Assembly: GCA_002077065.1 (NCBI GenBank)
Contig: NAJO01000013.1
Span: 868,001 to 932,000, forward strand
Source: Cryoendolithus antarcticus
Lineage: Eukaryota > Ascomycota > Dothideomycetes > Cladosporiales > Cladosporiaceae
DNA length: 64,000 nt
Reading direction: 5' to 3'
Made by a program: the position numbers and the translations under genes
Shown here: in pieces, positions 61,313 through 64,000 of the stretch
Layout: each line of letters opens with the position of its first letter
How positions within the stretch are numbered: the first letter of the stretch is position 1
The notes under the pieces: model-generated
What the model was told of the DNA's origin: nothing
Seen by the model: only the letters and a program-made list of their open reading frames with translations
Database searches by the model: none

Positions 61313-62273
61313 CTACCCGAATGCTTCTACTGCGTCCTTGCGATCCCAGCTTTCCTGCTCTATCTTCTTCACTTGCACTAAAAGCTCTGCTACCTTCGCG
61401 TTGTTCTCTTGCTTGGCTACTCTCTGTAATCGCCAAGTCTCTCTAAGCACATTCGTCATCCACGGCAACATCGTCGTTTTCTTCGCCAGGTTATAGTCAT
61501 ACAACGCACAGTCTTCGTAGCACCTTGCCGCAGGCCGTTGATGAAGCTCCGACAATATCAACACATCCAGCATGAACGCGTCATCCGCCTCCCCGGGCTC
61601 AGCGTGCAGCTTGTGGTACACTGTGATGTGATCTGGGTACTTCATCGGCTGGTCATTCCATCAGCACCAATTTCCCTTTCACCAAGGCCCACTCAAGAAG
61701 ACTAAACTCACAAACTTAAACTCCGTCGTGATCTTTCTCAATATCATGCCCACACTCCCCCGCGGCGTCGCCAAATCCCTCCACACCTCCCCATGCGCCG
61801 GATCAACAAACTTGCCATACTTCTGCGCCCATGCGACTCTCCCACTCTCAGCGTAGCGATTATACATCACATTGTTGACGTGTCCCTTTCAGCCGTACGC
61901 CTTAGCCACTGTCAACGCCGCCCCATAAGTTCTCGCGGGTCATAGGTGGACTCACCATTGAGTCCTGTTCCCCCCAAGCCACGGGCCAGCGGTAGAGACT
62001 TGTCCGCTCTGGGGAGGTAAGGTAGCCTTCGGAGCCTGCTAGGAGGGTGCGCCAGTCTGTGCTGAGGGTTCGGAGGATTTGGGCAGCGTGGGAGTTCTGC
62101 GATGGGGAGAGGCCAAAGGTCATACAGTGGCCTAGGCGGGCTTTGAGATCGGAGAGCCAACGGGGTGGGAGCTGGGCTGTTATGGGTGTGGAGGTGGATT
62201 GGTGGCGGAGGGAAGCCTGAATACGAAAGCGCAAGGGTGCGCCTCGCCGCAATGGGCGGGCGAGCGAAATCAT
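61313..62273 (-). CDS. Hotdog-fold thioesterase-like protein, probably mitochondrial
   Basis: Three exons, 61956-62273, 61712-61885 and 61313-61648, give 275 residues. Splicing restores EQDSM/GHVNNVMYNRYAESGR and EFKF/PMKYPDHITVYHKL. The GHVNNVMYNRY element is the hotdog-fold helix with the catalytic-type His/Asn pattern of 4-hydroxybenzoyl-CoA thioesterase-like proteins. The N-terminus is Arg-rich (MISLARPLRRGAPLRFRIQ), like a mitochondrial presequence. The C-terminal helix (WRLQRVAKQENNAKVAELLV) is charged. The enzyme likely hydrolyses acyl-CoA, substrate unknown. Similar fungal genes are common but not functionally assigned. It starts 193 bases from the divergent LYR gene. Confidence 0.85.
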
Positions 62274-62466
62274 TGTTGAAGTGCACGATGAATGTTTGAC
62301 AACGGCCTACTCTTTGTGCCATTGGAAAGCACAGTTTCCAGTACCGAGGATCTAGTGCGGGCGGTCCCGCTTCCCATTCGCCTCATTGACACAATCAGAC
62401 AACAGCTCTCGTTCCTCCTCTATTGCAATGATCTTGAATATATTACTCTGATTGTTAGACGCGATC

Positions 62467-62923
62467 ATGGCGACCTCGAGTCTGCGGCCAGAAGTCATCC
62501 GCATCTACAAAGGTCCACCCGCCCTGAACACTCCATCGACATCGAATACTGACAAATGCTAGAACTTCTCAACCTCGGACGAGAATACCCACTGGGCTTC
62601 GACTACTTCCGGCCTCGACTCTACAAGGCCTTCTCGGCGAAAGCAAGCCTGACAGACGAAGCCGAGATCAAGAAATGCATAGAGCAGGCTGAGTATGTCA
62701 AGAAAGGTACTTCATTCCTCCCGATCTAAGCTGTTTTGTTTGCCTCTGATGAAACCGCTATGAACAGAAATCGAAGCCCTGTAAGCTTCTCCGTTGCATG
62801 CCCACAAAATCCTTGGTATCTCGAAATGCAGTCAAACCCTCCCACTAACGCCCTGCTTTTCCATCGCTCAGGTACTACCTGAAGCGCTACCGCACGCTGC
62901 GCAAACGCTACAATCAAGCCTGA
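62467..62923 (+). CDS. LYR-motif protein, ETFRF1/LYRM5-like
   Basis: Four exons, 62467-62512, 62563-62706, 62768-62780 and 62872-62923, give 84 residues, the typical length of LYRM5. Splicing yields [39 protein letters not shown], then [20 protein letters not shown] and [10 protein letters not shown]. The family motif is IYK rather than LYR near residue 13, and the conserved RxLxxRYxxA end is present. LYR proteins are small three-helix adaptors that bind acyl carrier protein in mitochondria; human ETFRF1 regulates electron transfer flavoprotein. Exon 3 is only 13 bases and is needed to keep the frame. No single frame of more than 60 codons reveals the gene. Confidence 0.85.
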
Positions 62924-62944
62924 ACCTGTCCGCAAACGCAATGC

Positions 62945-64000
62945 TCACCGACTCAATGGCTGATCCGAATCATCCAGCTTCGTCGCCCACCAAGCGCCAA
63001 GCTCAAGACACTCGCCATTACTGGCGCCCTTTTGCGGATCCATCAGATCCCCCATCATAGACCCCCACCAATGACTCCACTCCTCCGTGTTCTTGCCGCT
63101 GGTCTCCTTCAGCAGCGGCTCCAAGGACTCGATCATTTGAATGACAGTCAAGAGCGCAGTCTGCCGAATTGCGAGCTGTTCAGATGAAAGACCTTGGCTC
63201 TGAGAGCGGAGCTTTGCTTTGCCTTTATCCCGTAGCTGCAAACCGTCGGCATCGCTTCGGCTGCGTGCATGTCGAGGGCGCTCACGCTCGTGCTCCCAGC
63301 GAAGTTCGGCTAGGGGGATTGCGACGCGACGATAGTCAACTTCTCCAAGATCGTCGGGTTCTTGGTAGACCATCTCTGCTATGCGCGTGCAGGGAAAGGG
63401 AGGCAATTTGCGGTTGTCGAGCGCGGTGCTGATCCAGCTGTTGGCTTGGGAAAGGTATTTGTTTGGGGCTGGGGCGAAAGGAGTGCCGGGCGAGACGAGG
63501 AAGGTGCCGGTGCGCAGGGCGATTTCTTGCTCTGCGCGTTGGCGGGCTGTGGGTGGCGGGGGATGCGGTTGGAGGGCTCGGAGGCAGTGGTCTGAGTCCC
63601 AGATCTCTAGTGTGCCTCCAGGTCGGAGGAGACGAATGCATTCGTCCATGAACCTCGCGCCGCCACCGAGCGTGACGATCAGACTCATATCTTTGAACAT
63701 GATCAGATCGAACGTCTCATCGTCAAACGGCCATGGCGCTTTCCGAATATCGTGCTGCACAAACGTCCAGTCCATGCCCTGCCTCTTCAGATCCGGTGCC
63801 AAAGGCGCAATGTCGATCCCCGTGAACGCCACGTTCCGCCTCCCCAAGCTCGTGAAATACTCATGACACCTCGCACTCCAATACGCCCCTCCACACCCCA
63901 CATCCAGCACCCTCTGCGGAATCTGCCTCGTAACTCGCGGCGCGCAGACCGGCCGTCCAAAAATCTCACACCCCAGCAAAGTCCTCAGATTCTGCCGCTG
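62945..64000 (-). CDS. SAM-dependent methyltransferase, cut by the window end
   Basis: The open frame continues to the end of the window, so the 5' part is missing; 351 residues are visible. The SAM-binding motif I is VLDVGCGGAYW and an acidic residue in FTGIDIAPL follows. Then come FVQHDIRKAPWPF and FKDMSLIVTLGG, with LLRPGGTLEIWDSD as motif III. A 60-residue insert and a helical C-terminus (QMIESLEPLLKE) follow. Annotations of this type in fungi often read UMTA methyltransferase family, from memory. The substrate is unknown. The stop is 21 bases from the convergent LYR stop. An upstream start lies beyond 64000. Confidence 0.82.
   Translation of the reverse strand, partial: QRQNLRTLLGCEIFGRPVCAPRVTRQIPQRVLDVGCGGAYWSARCHEYFTSLGRRNVAFTGIDIAPLAPDLKRQGMDWTFVQHDIRKAPWPFDDETFDLIMFKDMSLIVTLGGGARFMDECIRLLRPGGTLEIWDSDHCLRALQPHPPPPTARQRAEQEIALRTGTFLVSPGTPFAPAPNKYLSQANSWISTALDNRKLPPFPCTRIAEMVYQEPDDLGEVDYRRVAIPLAELRWEHERERPRHARSRSDADGLQLRDKGKAKLRSQSQGLSSEQLAIRQTALLTVIQMIESLEPLLKETSGKNTEEWSHWWGSMMGDLMDPQKGASNGECLELGAWWATKLDDSDQPLSR

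Noticed and set aside
1..64000. tRNA genes, CRISPR arrays, transposons or viral insertions
   Set aside because: Looked for B-box-like GGTTCGA motifs, direct repeat arrays, transposase or reverse-transcriptase motifs and terminal repeats by eye; found none that hold up. A short or degenerate element could be missed.

Overview
This 64 kb window is an ordinary, gene-dense piece of a filamentous ascomycete (Pezizomycotina) nuclear chromosome. The evidence is short GT-AG introns (mostly 47-125 bases), coding density above 75 %, and clear orthologues of filamentous-fungal genes: palB calpain, a FluG-type amidohydrolase/glutamine synthetase fusion, AcrB, mitoferrin and Hsp9/12. A Dothideomycete is my best guess from gene style, but the sequence alone does not prove it. 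I count 31 protein-coding genes. Two run off the ends of the window. I saw no tRNA, rRNA, CRISPR array, transposon or integrated virus.

Layout. 1-5.6 kb: a gene 5' end, the palB-type calpain of ambient-pH signalling, a small mitochondrial membrane protein and a peroxisomal adenine-nucleotide carrier. 6.2-15.3 kb: a WW-domain protein, ER protein disulfide isomerase (HDEL), an acyl-CoA dehydrogenase, mitoferrin and mitochondrial asparaginyl-tRNA synthetase. 15.5-27.6 kb: an MIT/AAA ATPase, an Hsp9/12 stress protein, quinolinate phosphoribosyltransferase (NAD synthesis), a prolyl aminopeptidase-like hydrolase, a Kel3-like kelch protein and a Dhr2-like DEAH helicase. 28.4-39.3 kb: a Thr/Ser-rich secreted protein with a broken reading frame, a HAD-domain/RGG protein, an orphan gene, a triple-KH RNA-binding protein, a BTB protein with a Cys-rich tail, and a 67-residue three-exon gene. 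39.6-49.8 kb: the FluG-like fusion, DNA ligase I and a free-standing urea carboxylase-type enzyme. 50-64 kb: a 1643-residue disordered protein, Sec14, AcrB, a hotdog thioesterase, an ETFRF1/LYRM5-like LYR protein and a methyltransferase cut by the window end.

The genes are housekeeping and signalling functions and do not form a biosynthetic cluster or defence island. Loose themes are mitochondrial and peroxisomal metabolism (two carriers, acyl-CoA dehydrogenase, LYR protein, thioesterase, mitochondrial AsnRS) and RNA biology (helicase, KH protein, HAD/RGG protein). Many exon junctions were placed by requiring that family motifs stay continuous across the splice; those are marked in each entry.

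The points most worth a second look are: a 56-codon open extension directly behind the UAG stop of the Hsp9/12 gene; a divergent hsp12/QPRTase promoter holding three GACGTC palindromes; a TGTC tandem duplication that breaks the frame of the secreted protein; two alternative C-termini for the KH protein; microexons of 19 and 13 bases plus a GC-AG intron; two MCB boxes ahead of DNA ligase I; and a urea carboxylase lacking its usual allophanate hydrolase half. I found no clearly new multi-gene system.
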